From: Bacteroidota bacterium
Lineage (GTDB): Bacteria > Bacteroidota > Bacteroidia > 2-12-FULL-35-15
Assembly: GCA_025963725.1 (NCBI GenBank)
Contig: JAOQAE010000007.1
Location: forward strand, 1 to 64,000
Reading direction: 5' to 3'
Length of the DNA stretch: 64,000 bases
Positions within the stretch are counted from its first letter, which is position 1; every line of letters starts with the position of its first letter. Below the pieces are notes generated by a model. That model searched no databases, was not told where the DNA came from, and worked only from the letters and a program-made list of their open reading frames with translations. The translations under genes and the position numbers were made by a program. Of the stretch, positions 40,339 through 49,500 are shown piece by piece.

Positions 40339-42750
40339 TTATTTTTTGAACCTGCCATCGGTATCCTCATGCTTTAATTTCTGTTCGATGTGCATCTTCC
40401 CGAACTTATAGCTCAGGCTAAGCCGGGCCCGTTGGGTATCTGCACGCTGGGCATAATAATAGTACTGGTCGGACAACTTGCTGGAAACAGACTGGTTCTC
40501 AGAATAAAAAACATCAAAGAAGCCAAGTGAAACATCCAGCTTGTCTTTCAAAAAGCTTTTATTGATGACGAGGCTAACAGAGCTCACCGGAGAGTATGTT
40601 TGAATAGCATCATAAAAAGGAGAGGCGTAATAACCGTTCACCTGTACCTTGAAACCTTTCGGCAACAGGAACTCGGTGTTAAGAGATCCGTAAAATTGCG
40701 CTGTTGCCGAATTGGCTGTTTCGCCGTTTATAGTTCCTTTAAAATCATAATACATGAAGGCGCCGTACAGCTGAAAATTAAACCATTTGATCTGCTTCTG
40801 AACAAAGAGGCTAAAGCTGTAATTGTCACGTAAGCGGAAATTGAATGTAGTGTCGATGTTTATTTTCGATTGACTTTTCGTATAAGTGTACCAGTACATA
40901 AAATCGCGGGTGCGGTAGTAATCCACGCTGGCAGTTATAAAGCTGTTATAATTGTAATTCAGCGTTATGTCGTGTGTGTACTGTGGCCTTATCGTTGGAT
41001 TCCCCACGCTGTAATTCAATTCGTCATTATAGATCCTTGCAGGGTTCATCCTGTTAAAGCCCGGACGGTCGATCCTGTAGCTGTAGGCTCCCGTGATGGT
41101 ATTTTTAGGATTTATTTTATAATCAAGGGAGGAGCTTGGAAAAAAATTCAGATAACTCCTGCCAAGCGTAAATCCCATGGTTTTGCTGAGCCCCTTTACA
41201 TCCGTCTGTTCTGCCCGGAGGCCTGCTGTTATACCAACCTTTTTATACGTCTTTGACAATGTAGTATAAGCGGCCAACACACGCTCATTATAGGTATAAT
41301 TGTTTTGAAGGGCCGTGTCGCCGCCGGAATTATGCAATGCATAATCAGCATCGCTGTTAATATCAATAAAAGTACCTTTTAGGCCAGCTTCAACTGAAAA
41401 GTCGTTCCTGTACATTTTTGTATAATCGAGCTTTTCGTAAAAAATATTATACAGGCTTTTTGATCCCGTTGCATACGTGCTGGGAAAAAGGATCTCAGCA
41501 GTATTACTATCGTAAAAATGATTCTCCACAAACTTGCTTTCCATTCCCGACACATAAAAGTAATCGGAAGAAAGCTGAAGTTGTGAGCCGAGGGTGTCGA
41601 GCTTATGCAGGATATTAAAATTGACATTCGGAGAGGTATACTCCTGCTCCTGTTCCGACCGGTAAGTAAATGAATGATAATCAAAAGCATCGCCCTGCAA
41701 AACAGTGGTTGTTGCTTTTTGAACGGGATTTGAATGATCAAGGTTGTCATTAAAGTATAACCCTATAATGGTCTTAGGGCTCGCCTCATATTCTATTCCG
41801 CCGTTAAAATTGGCGATCTTCCTCAGATTCAGCACTTGCCCGCTCGCATTGAACACATTGGTGCTGCCTGTAGTATTCAGGATCCTGTCCAATTCCGTTT
41901 GGTCATACAGGTTAACGTAGGCATAGCTCAGGTTGCTGAATGCGCTGAACTTATTATTCTTAAAGTTGAGTGTAAGCGCAGTGAAAGACCTCCCAACCTT
42001 TCCCTGGCTGTACGACTGATCAATGCTCCCGTTAATGCCCTTCAGCCTTGCTTTTTTTGTAACTATGTTTATCAGTCCGCCGGTGCCTGCCGCATCGTAT
42101 CTCGCAGGCGGGTTTTTGATCAGCTCGATGGAAGTAATGGTTTCGGCGGTCATTCCGCTTAAAATGCCAGCCATCTGGTCGCCCGACATTTGCTGCAGCC
42201 TTCCGTCGATCAAAAACCGGACTCCTCCCATTCCATTTACCGTAATATTATTCTGAGCATCCACATGCACCCCCGGCACTTGCTTCAGCAGATCGAGTAC
42301 ACTGTTGCCTTTAGCGATGAGATTATTTTCTACATTTAAAACGATGATCCCTTTTTTAAATTCTACGGTAGCCTTGAAGGCTGTAATATCAACCTCCTTA
42401 AGGTTTGTGCTATTAGAGCCCAGCGCCAGCGCCGGCATATCGACCATGGTGATGCTATCGAACACTATCGTTTTACTATACGAAGCAATGTAGCCTATTG
42501 CTGTTACTTTAACGAGGTATTCGCCCTTGTGAATATTTTCAAAGCAGTAATTACCATCCTGGTCGGTTACTGCTCCTTTGTAAACGGAGCTATCCTTGCT
42601 GTTCAACAAGCCTACCGGGGCAAAGGGTATAGCCACCTGCAACGTATCAACTACCCTTCCTTTTATGTCGCATTGAGAAATGCTGCTGTAAGAGGAAAGC
42701 AGGGCAAGAAGAAGGCAGATTGAATATCGAAGCGTAGGATAGCATTTCAT
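40339..42750 (-). CDS. TonB-dependent-receptor-like outer membrane beta-barrel protein
   Basis: The 803-residue protein has a signal peptide (MKCYPTLRYS to SSISQ) and a CarboxypepD_reg-like domain at about 28-110 (IKGRVVDTLQVAIPFAPVGLL, GNYCFENIHKGEYLVKVTAIGY). A plug region follows (NSVLDLLKQVPGVHVDAQNN, RFLIDGR, IELIKNPPARYDAAGTGGLI near 205-235) and then a beta-barrel to the C-terminus with many aromatic strands. It belongs to the Bacteroidota outer-membrane barrel family related to SusC but shorter. No SusD partner is adjacent, so substrate is unknown. A paralogue with the same architecture lies at 58351. The terminal residues are Lys-rich (DGRFKK), not the usual aromatic ending. Confidence 0.88.
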   Translation of the reverse strand: MKCYPTLRYSICLLLALLSSYSSISQCDIKGRVVDTLQVAIPFAPVGLLNSKDSSVYKGAVTDQDGNYCFENIHKGEYLVKVTAIGYIASYSKTIVFDSITMVDMPALALGSNSTNLKEVDITAFKATVEFKKGIIVLNVENNLIAKGNSVLDLLKQVPGVHVDAQNNITVNGMGGVRFLIDGRLQQMSGDQMAGILSGMTAETITSIELIKNPPARYDAAGTGGLINIVTKKARLKGINGSIDQSYSQGKVGRSFTALTLNFKNNKFSAFSNLSYAYVNLYDQTELDRILNTTGSTNVFNASGQVLNLRKIANFNGGIEYEASPKTIIGLYFNDNLDHSNPVQKATTTVLQGDAFDYHSFTYRSEQEQEYTSPNVNFNILHKLDTLGSQLQLSSDYFYVSGMESKFVENHFYDSNTAEILFPSTYATGSKSLYNIFYEKLDYTKMYRNDFSVEAGLKGTFIDINSDADYALHNSGGDTALQNNYTYNERVLAAYTTLSKTYKKVGITAGLRAEQTDVKGLSKTMGFTLGRSYLNFFPSSSLDYKINPKNTITGAYSYRIDRPGFNRMNPARIYNDELNYSVGNPTIRPQYTHDITLNYNYNSFITASVDYYRTRDFMYWYTYTKSQSKINIDTTFNFRLRDNYSFSLFVQKQIKWFNFQLYGAFMYYDFKGTINGETANSATAQFYGSLNTEFLLPKGFKVQVNGYYASPFYDAIQTYSPVSSVSLVINKSFLKDKLDVSLGFFDVFYSENQSVSSKLSDQYYYYAQRADTQRARLSLSYKFGKMHIEQKLKHEDTDGRFKK

Positions 42751-42988
42751 TCAAAAAAGGGATTAGTATATCTGAGTATAACCGGGATTATTGAAAAGGA
42801 TACAGGTATATCGTTTTTGACGAAAATACGGTAAATTTTTTAGTGGATAAGCGAAGGCGATTATTGGAGGAACAACCAGCCCTGTCGATAGAAAGGGAGA
42901 AAGACTGAACTAGCTGCGCGGACGTACATACAAGATAATACGATATAAATAATTATCCTTACATTCGGGTAGTCATTAAACTAATACC

Positions 42989-44932
42989 ATGAAAAAAAAA
43001 TTTATTCTGCTATTCTGTACTATTACTATAATTGCAAATGCACAAATACCAAATTGGCAATGGGCAGAAAGTGCGGGAGGAACCACATCTGACCTGGCAT
43101 CGGCTCTTTCCACGGACGCTTCCGGAAATGTATATGTAACAGGGTGGTTTGATAGTCCGATCCTCACATTCGGCGCCACTACCGTAAACAATGCAGGTTA
43201 TTCAGATATTTTTCTAACCAAGTATGACGCACATGGAAATGTCTTGTGGTCGAAAAGCGCAGGGGGGACACAGATTGATATGGTTTTCGGTGTTTCTACC
43301 GATACTTTTGGCAATATTTATATAACAGGGCGTTTTAATAGCCCTACCCTTATATTCGACTCCATTACCTTAACCAATTCAAGCGGTTGGAATGATATTT
43401 TTTTAGCTAAATATGATTCAAACGGAAATGTGCTTTGGGCTAAAAGCGCAGGAGGATCAGGTGAGGACGTTTCCCGTAGTGTTTCAACCGATCCTTTAGG
43501 GAATGTTTATATAACAGGAGCTTTTGTAGGTTCTACCTCTACTTTTGGTTCCACTACTTTAAGCAATTCAAATGCAGGTTATGGCGATATTTTTATTGCC
43601 AAGTATGACCCAAACGGAAATGTGCTTTGGGCAACAGGGGCAGGTGGAACGGGTGACGAAGAGTCACACAGTGTTTCAACTGATGTTTCTGGAAATGTGT
43701 ATGTAGCCGGTTATTTTGCCAGTTCCGCTCTGACCTTCGGTTCCTCGACTTTAACGTCAGTAGGCGGGAAAGATGTTTTTTTAACAAAATATGACCCCAA
43801 CGGAAATGTTCTGTGGGCAAAAAGTGCGGGAGGCACAAACGAGGACCGGGCGTACGGCATGTCCACTGATACCTCCGGAAATGTATATGTAACAGGTAAC
43901 TTCTTTAGCGCCAGCCTCAGTTGGGGAACTATGACCTTAACTAATACCGGCAACCATGATATTTTCACAGCAAAGTATGACACAAACGGAAATGTTCTTT
44001 GGGCTAAAAGCGCCAGTGGTTCAGATTCTGATTATGCATACAGTGTTTCCAACGATGCCACCGGAAATGCATATGTAGCCGGAAGTTTTTATAGTCCCAC
44101 CCTCACATTCGACTCCACCACTATAAACAATGTGGGATATCAGGATATTTTTATTACAAAGTATGACGCAAACGGAAATGTTCTTTGGGTGAAAGGGATT
44201 GGAGGAACAAATTATGAGGAGGCAAATGGTGTTTCCACAGATGCTTTGGGAAATGCACATATAGCAGGTCGTTTTAGCGGCACCATTAACTTTGACTCCA
44301 TCACCTTAAACAGTGCAGGCGGAAATGATATATTTACGGCCAAGCTATGTATCAACACTTTTTCCTTTCAAACCATTAGCAATTGTAGTGAATATATTTG
44401 GAACGGTAACACCTATACCGTTTCCGGAACTTATTTGGACACCATTCCAAATGCAGTTGGATGTGATAGTGTGATGACATTGAATTTGACAATTAACGGT
44501 GGCGCCTTCACTCAAAACATTCCCTTCAATAACGGAGACAGTATTGTTGTTGGGACACACACTTACACTGCGGTGGGAACCTATGTTGATACTCTTGTTA
44601 CGGCAAGTGGTTGCGATAGCATAGTAACAACGAACCTGATACTTCCTGCCGGGATAACGCTTGTTTCAAAAGAAAAAGCCGAAATGAAAGTTTTCCCAAA
44701 CCCGGCAAGCACGGAAATACATATTAGTCTTTATAACATTCAAAAATCAGATTTGTACCTCATTTCAATTTATGATATTACAAGTAACTTGATAAAGACC
44801 TTCACTGTCGAAGGAAATAATGAAACAATCATACTTAATACCTCAGAGATAAGAAATGGAATGTATTTCTGCAATGTAAAAAATGAATTGAACGAAGTAG
44901 TGGTGAGTAAAAAGTTTGTGGTGAATCGATAG
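42989..44932 (+). CDS. SBBP-repeat secreted protein with type A type IX sorting domain
   Basis: The 647-residue protein has a signal peptide (MKKKFILLFCTITIIANAQ). Seven repeats of about 63 residues follow (GNVYVTGxF, LTFGSTTLTN, DIFLTKYDxNGNVLWAKSAGG), which are beta-propeller SBBP repeats. Two short Cys-containing modules (CSEYIWNGNTYTVSGTYLDT and GTHTYTAVGTYVDT) come next. The C-terminal 75 residues are a type A sorting domain (VFPNPASTEIHISL, ISIYDITSNLIKT, GMYFCNV, KKFVVNR). It is therefore exported through the type IX system and attached to the surface or released. TACATTCG at 42960-42967 is a 7 of 8 match to the -7 box. Confidence 0.9.
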   Translation: MKKKFILLFCTITIIANAQIPNWQWAESAGGTTSDLASALSTDASGNVYVTGWFDSPILTFGATTVNNAGYSDIFLTKYDAHGNVLWSKSAGGTQIDMVFGVSTDTFGNIYITGRFNSPTLIFDSITLTNSSGWNDIFLAKYDSNGNVLWAKSAGGSGEDVSRSVSTDPLGNVYITGAFVGSTSTFGSTTLSNSNAGYGDIFIAKYDPNGNVLWATGAGGTGDEESHSVSTDVSGNVYVAGYFASSALTFGSSTLTSVGGKDVFLTKYDPNGNVLWAKSAGGTNEDRAYGMSTDTSGNVYVTGNFFSASLSWGTMTLTNTGNHDIFTAKYDTNGNVLWAKSASGSDSDYAYSVSNDATGNAYVAGSFYSPTLTFDSTTINNVGYQDIFITKYDANGNVLWVKGIGGTNYEEANGVSTDALGNAHIAGRFSGTINFDSITLNSAGGNDIFTAKLCINTFSFQTISNCSEYIWNGNTYTVSGTYLDTIPNAVGCDSVMTLNLTINGGAFTQNIPFNNGDSIVVGTHTYTAVGTYVDTLVTASGCDSIVTTNLILPAGITLVSKEKAEMKVFPNPASTEIHISLYNIQKSDLYLISIYDITSNLIKTFTVEGNNETIILNTSEIRNGMYFCNVKNELNEVVVSKKFVVNR

Positions 44933-44952
44933 GGAACCTTAATTCTTTAAAG

Positions 44953-44978
44953 TAAAAGCACATCTGGATGTACTTTTA
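44953..44978. terminator. Weak bidirectional hairpin between convergent genes
   Basis: TAAAAGCACATC pairs with GATGTACTTTTA around a TG tip with one mismatch, and T or A tracts lie on both sides. It sits between the stops at 44932 and 44995. Confidence 0.5.
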
Positions 44979-44994
44979 GAATCGGCTTTCATCG

Positions 44995-45603
44995 TTAAAC
45001 GATGGAACCGGTTGTTACATTCGTATCCACATTTCCTGTGATGCCACTTACTGAACCGGTGGAGCTGTTCTGCCAGATGTAATACTGCGTCCAGCCAACA
45101 GGCAATTGCAGTCTGGCCGGAGAAACATACGCGGCCAGCCATAAGCGGATATTTCCCAAATTGTGATTTGCCGGAAGGTTTGAATCCAGGAAAGGGGTAT
45201 AAGAATAAAGGATTGTATTGTTGTAGCCGCCCTGTTTCATTTCAGCAAAAAAAGTATTGATCCATTCCAGCACATGCGCTTTATCCAGGCCAACTTTATT
45301 GGTTTCAATGTCCAATGCATACGGGAGATCCGCAGCGGGAGCCGATTTGATGAGCGACATAAAGTAATCGGCTTCCGATTTTGCATCGGGTACATCGTTC
45401 AGCGTATTCAGCGAAGCAAAATGATAAAAGCCGATCTTCAATCCCGCCGCTTTTGCGCCCTTTGCATTTGTTGCAAACATAGGATCAGTATAGCCAACGC
45501 CTTCGCTCGCTTTTATATAAACAAAATCTATTTTTGTTGGATTGGCAGCCACTTTTGCCCAGTCGATCGTACCGTTGTTGTGGGAAACATCAATTCCGTT
45601 CAT
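44995..45603 (-). CDS. GH25-family lysozyme without signal peptide
   Basis: The 202-residue protein matches glycoside hydrolase family 25, which cleaves beta-1,4 bonds between MurNAc and GlcNAc. Catalytic-site motifs are GIDVSHNNG at the N-terminus, FVYIKASEG, GFYHFAS, and YALDIETN (about residues 95-102) with the acid Asp and Glu. The end WTQYYIWQNSSTGSVSGITGNVDTN is the last strand containing the usual W and D. There is no signal peptide and no cell-wall binding domain, which resembles phage endolysins or effector lysozymes, but no phage genes are near. Adjacent to the tRNA array it could be a remnant of an inserted element; that is inference. Confidence 0.87.
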   Translation of the reverse strand: MNGIDVSHNNGTIDWAKVAANPTKIDFVYIKASEGVGYTDPMFATNAKGAKAAGLKIGFYHFASLNTLNDVPDAKSEADYFMSLIKSAPAADLPYALDIETNKVGLDKAHVLEWINTFFAEMKQGGYNNTILYSYTPFLDSNLPANHNLGNIRLWLAAYVSPARLQLPVGWTQYYIWQNSSTGSVSGITGNVDTNVTTGSIV

Positions 45604-45810
45604 TTTTTTAGATTTTAGTTAGTACAGGTTTATTTTCCGCACGAAAGTATATTAATTGTCAGCTGCTCCAATGGACACTTTTGTTCTTCTGTGACATTCA
45701 AAAACAAAATCGTATTACTTCAATATAGATTATAGCTAACATTGGGAGATACGTGCAAGTTAGAAGCTAAAAAGCACCTTTCGGGGAATATATAGAGAAG
45801 AATAAAAAAC
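45604..45810. other. Spacer upstream of the GH25 gene
   Basis: This stretch holds the upstream region of the minus-strand GH25 gene, including a CGAAAGTA sequence (7 of 8 to the reverse of TAnnTTTG) near 45643. I see no gene in it. Confidence 0.4.
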
Positions 45811-45814
45811 AAAA

Positions 45815-45838
45815 AAGCCTTACATTTCTGTAAGGCTT
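45815..45838 (-). terminator. Terminator hairpin of tRNA-like copy 1
   Basis: On the minus strand AAGCCTTACA and TGTAAGGCTT pair around a GAAA-type tip and are followed by TTTT, an intrinsic terminator right after the tRNA-like 3' end. Confidence 0.7.
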
Positions 45839-45840
45839 CT

Positions 45841-45911
45841 GTGGGAGCTACTGGGTTCGAACCTTGACCTCCCGATTGAAAATCGGGATGCCCGAACCAG
45901 TTGAGGAAATA
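45841..45911 (-). pseudogene. tRNA-like remnant, copy 1
   Basis: The T-arm and 3' acceptor strand (GAACCCAGTAGCTCCCAC) are retained, but the 5' acceptor strand does not pair, one T-stem pair is lost (AAGG instead of CTGG) and bases are missing beside the variable loop. It should not fold as a normal tRNA. Confidence 0.65.
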
Positions 45912-45924
45912 GTATAAAACAAAA

Positions 45925-45948
45925 AAGCCTTACATTTCTGTAAGGCTT
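45925..45948 (-). terminator. Terminator hairpin of tRNA-like copy 2
   Basis: Identical to the hairpin of copy 1, with the T run on the minus strand. Confidence 0.7.
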
Positions 45949-45950
45949 CT

Positions 45951-46023
45951 GTGGGAGCTACTGGGTTCGAACCAGTGACCCTCCCGATTGAAAATCGGGA
46001 TGCACTGAACCAGCTGAGCGAAA
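45951..46023 (-). pseudogene. tRNA-like remnant, copy 2
   Basis: D-arm, anticodon arm and T-arm can be traced on the minus strand, and the T-arm is intact. The anticodon arm is two bases longer than in the adjacent tRNA-Val, with loop TTTTCAA closed by CCCGA and TCGGG; read normally the triplet is UUC. The 5' acceptor strand is absent (AT-rich sequence where GGGAGCT is needed). I call it a pseudogene, although an automatic finder may report it as tRNA-Glu. Confidence 0.6.
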
Positions 46024-46034
46024 TATAAAAACAA

Positions 46035-46058
46035 AAAAGGCTTACATCTCTGTAAGGC
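46035..46058 (-). terminator. Mutated terminator hairpin of tRNA-like copy 3
   Basis: The same hairpin as in copies 1 and 2 but with AAGGCTTACA on the outer side, which puts a G-G mismatch in the stem. It is probably weakened. Confidence 0.5.
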
Positions 46059-46062
46059 TTCT

Positions 46063-46136
46063 GTGGGAGCTACTGGGTTCGAACCAGTGACCCTCCCGAC
46101 GAAAAGTCGGGATGCCTGAACCGGCTGAGCGAAACG
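46063..46136 (-). pseudogene. tRNA-like remnant, copy 3
   Basis: The T-arm and 3' acceptor strand match tRNA-Val, the 5' acceptor strand does not pair, and the D-arm has lost a base. The anticodon-position hairpin differs from copy 2 by a T-A to C-G pair change that keeps pairing (CCCGAC with GTCGGG). The loop no longer offers a normal anticodon with a purine at position 37. Confidence 0.6.
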
Positions 46137-46201
46137 CTATTATCTTAAGAACTTTTTCCAATTCACCTTGTACAAAACTTGTACGTCGTAAAGCATATAG
46201 A

Positions 46202-46242
46202 AACAAAGAAGCCTCTCAGTTTCCTGAAAGGCTGTCTTTGTT
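46202..46242 (-). terminator. Terminator of tRNA-Val
   Basis: On the minus strand a long imperfect stem (AACAAAGA with TCTTTGTT outside, GCCTTTCAG with CTGAGAGGC inside, GAAA tip) follows the tRNA 3' end by a few bases and ends in a T-rich arm. Confidence 0.65.
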
Positions 46243-46245
46243 ATG

Positions 46246-46320
46246 TGGGAGCTACTGGGTTCGAACCAGTGACCCTCTGCTTGTAAGGCAGATGCTCTGA
46301 ACCAGCTGAGCTAAGCTCCC
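46246..46320 (-). tRNA. tRNA-Val (anticodon UAC)
   Basis: The 75-base minus-strand sequence folds into a full cloverleaf: acceptor GGGAGCT with AGCTCCC, D-arm GCTC with GAGC, anticodon arm TCTGC-CTTACAA-GCAGA with anticodon TAC, variable GGGTC, T-arm ACTGG-TTCGAAC-CCAGT and discriminator A. The CCA end is not encoded. It is the only intact member of the tandem tRNA family in this window. Confidence 0.93.
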
Positions 46321-46457
46321 TCTTCGTCATCCGTAGCTTTAGCGAAGGATGAACGCCGCTATTAATTTTAACGGGTTGCAAATATAGATACTTTTTAGAA
46401 AGTGCAAAAACTTTTTTCTCTTTTTTTAATTTTATTTCTCATAATCAGGGGAATAAA

Positions 46458-46487
46458 AAAAGCCGCCCTTTTAAAAAGGCGGCTTTT
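46458..46487. terminator. Terminator downstream of the second type B cargo gene
   Basis: AAAAGCCGCC pairs with GGCGGCTTTT around a T/A-rich loop. It lies 18 bases past the stop at 46505 on the minus strand, and tracts on both sides would let it act in both directions. Confidence 0.8.
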
Positions 46488-46504
46488 CCTGTGTTTTAGC
46501 GGCT

Positions 46505-49500
46505 TTACTTAATGATCGTCACATGGCCGATATAGTTGTGCTTCTTGCCGTCAAAATCCTTAAAGGTAACCTTCCACACATATACATCCTGCTCCACCAG
46601 CTCACCCGTATTGTTCCTCGCGCCATTCCAGCCCTCCTCGTATTTATTCGATTTCAGGATGCATTCGCCCCAGCGGTTAAAGATCCGCATCTCGAACGTG
46701 CCCTTGTCAATACCGTCGGCATACACCCTGAACACATCATTATTGCCATTGTCATTCGGGGTAAAGGCATTTGGCGCATAAAATACGAGCACAGGATCTA
46801 TCATCACATCGTCGAATGCGGTATCTGCACATCCGTGAATGTTGGTTACGATCAGCTGAGCCATATACACCCCGGTATCGGGATATACATAAATAGGGTT
46901 CTGCACAAGTGAGCTGTCATTCGCATAACCGAAGGTCCAGTGCCAGCTGTCGATCAGTCCTGTCGACTGGTCCAGGAAATGCACCGTAGGATCCACAATG
47001 GTAGCTGGCTGCGGCGAAGGCGTAAATGCTGCGACCGGCTGTGAGTGAATCGTAATGTATCCCGGCATCGTCAGCGTGTCGCTGCAGCCTATCGTATTGG
47101 AGTAGCTGTAGATCACTTCGTAAGAGCCGGCGTAATTATAAGTATGTGACGGGTTTTGCAATGTGCTCGTATCATTCACGCCGCTGATCGCATCGCCGAA
47201 GCTCCAGAGCGAAGTGCCTCCCGGCTGGTTGTTAGTGCTGCTGAAGTTGATCGTGGTAGGCTCACAGCCCTCCGTTAAATCGGATGTAAAGCTGATCACC
47301 GGCGACGGGATCACGGTGATCGCATCCGTATCCACAGCGCCGCAAAGGCCTGTAATTGTATAAGTCACCACATGCGTTCCGCCCCCTGCTACCGAAGGGT
47401 CGAATGTGCCTGCCACTGCATCGGTAATGCCCGGGCCGCTCCATGTTCCGCCCGGATCCACAGCAGAAAGCGTTATCGCCGGCGAAGCAGTGCAAAACGG
47501 TCCAACATGCGTAATAGTGGCATCCATCTGCGAAGTAACCGGCACGATCACCGTATCCTGCGCATAGCATGGAAGTAAAACAGTGTATGTTATTATGTAT
47601 GATCCGACACCCGCAACAGCAGGATCGAATGTTCCCGCGCTTGCATTCGTGATGCCCGTTCCGCTCCAGGTACCACCCGGAGTAACGGCAGCAAGCGTAA
47701 CAGGCGCTCCCGTTACACACTGGTTGCCTACAGGCGTGATCGTAGCATCGGGCGTAGGTGTTACTACAATATCCATCGTATCCGCGCCGGTTCCGCAGGA
47801 GCCGCTCACCGCATAAATGATCTGGTGCGTACCTACTCCCGCAACCGTTGGATTGAATACGCCAAGCGTGGTGTTGGTGATCCCCGTTCCCGACCATGCG
47901 CCGGTGCCTGTTGGTACGGAAACCTGTAATGTGTCGATGCTTCCGTTCACGCAATACGGGCCTGCCGGTGTTACCGTAAGTGTATTGATATTCACGACAT
48001 CCACCTGCACGCTGTCGGTGCTGGAGCATCCGCCGGCAATGTCGGTAACTGTAACCGTAAAAGTGGTGGTGGCCATCGGGCTGCCTGTTGTGTTCTGTGC
48101 TGTTGGTGCTGAAACCGTTGCCGAAGGAGCCCAGGAATAGCTGTAGTTTGCAGGGTTTGCAGGCACAAGGCATTTCAGGAATTTCACATTCGGACGCTCG
48201 GTGGTTGGCGCGAAAGCATCCGGCGTAGTTAAGGTACATCCCGGTGTAGGGTCCTCATAATCCACGATCACAGAAGAATACGATGTGGATGTTTTGTTCA
48301 GCACATCATTGCCCGTCCACGAAGTATTGTTATAGCAGGTTTCAATGATCAGGTTGGAAACACCATCCCAGTCGTAAGGCGTTGTTAAGGCATACATATT
48401 CCAGCCAAGCGCTGTTGTGCTTGCCGCAGGGCCGTATACCACCGTAGGAACCGACTGGAATGATCCGGTAGGCAATGAAGCAAGCGCGGTAGTTCCCATC
48501 TTAATTGTAAACCCGTTATATGGCGCCGTGCTGTTCTTCTGCGCTACATCAAATCCTATCGAGGAGATCTTGCCTCCCGTAAAGCCCATCGCATTAAGAT
48601 CTGCCGCAGTGTAAAGGATCTGCATACGCCCATTGTCCCAGAAGCCGGTATACGGCGTTGGATACTGGTTCACGGTAAGCGTGCCAGTTCCGGCGATCAC
48701 CGTAGTTGGGCTCGAGCAGCCGCCCGTAGTGCTTGGCCCGCTGATGGCAGGAGGCACCAGCCCAAAGTTCACACCCAGCGTAGCTGTTCCGCCTGCGCAG
48801 AAGGAAGTATCCGCCAGTGCAGTGATGGTAGGCGATACAGCCGGGATCACTGAAATGGTAATATTGTCGGTTTTTGTACAGCCTGTTGCATTGGTGATCG
48901 TAACCGTGTATGTATATGTTCCCGGTGAAGTGATGGTGGCAACAGGATTAGAGATCGTAGGATTGCTGAGATAAGTTGCCGGCGACCATTGATAAGTGTA
49001 GCCTGGTCCGGCAGGACTAAGCCCCGCAATGCCCAGCTGGATCGGCTGAAGAAGGCAGGAGCTCGTGGAGCTTTGCGTTACGCTGAATGTAAAATCAGGC
49101 ACTACGAAAACAGTTACCGTATCCACATTATCGCAGGTGCCGCTCAGGTTGCTCACCACAGCATACGTAGTTGTAGCGCTTGGCGATGCGATCGGGTTCG
49201 CACATGGATTGCAGGAAAAATTCGCGGGCGTCATTGGCGGCCCCGATACTACCGACCAGTTGAAGATGCTTCCGCCGTATGCATTGATCTGGGCGGTTTG
49301 CGAGCCGCAGATGGTAATATCCGGACTGGCTGTTGTTGCATCCAGGATGCTTACGGCGTATGCAAAGGTTTGCTGTCCGGGGATCGGGCAGTAATTATCC
49401 TCAATGGTCATTGTAAATGTGAGGTTCTGCCCCATTGTGCCTGCAGGCGCGCACCAGCTCACATTCACCGTCAGCGGGTTGGCGCCGGAAGATGTGACAA

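Larger units (their letters stand above)
45811..46136 (-). repeat. Three tandem units of about 110 bp, each a tRNA-like remnant plus terminator hairpin
   Basis: Units begin near 45811, 45921 and 46031. Each contains an AAAAAAGCCTTACA...TGTAAGGCTT hairpin and a GTGGGAGCTACTGGGTTCGAACC segment that is the 3' half of the nearby tRNA-Val. Spacing is 110 bases in both steps, so they arose by tandem duplication. Units 1 and 2 are closest; unit 3 has substitutions in both hairpins. Confidence 0.85.

Noticed and set aside
40339-42750. SusC/SusD polysaccharide utilisation locus
   Set aside because: No SusD-like lipoprotein or glycan hydrolase cluster accompanies either barrel protein, at 40339 or at 58351.
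45811-46136. CRISPR-like array
   Set aside because: The repeats are about 110 bp apart with units that are tRNA-derived. There are no short uniform spacers and no cas genes.
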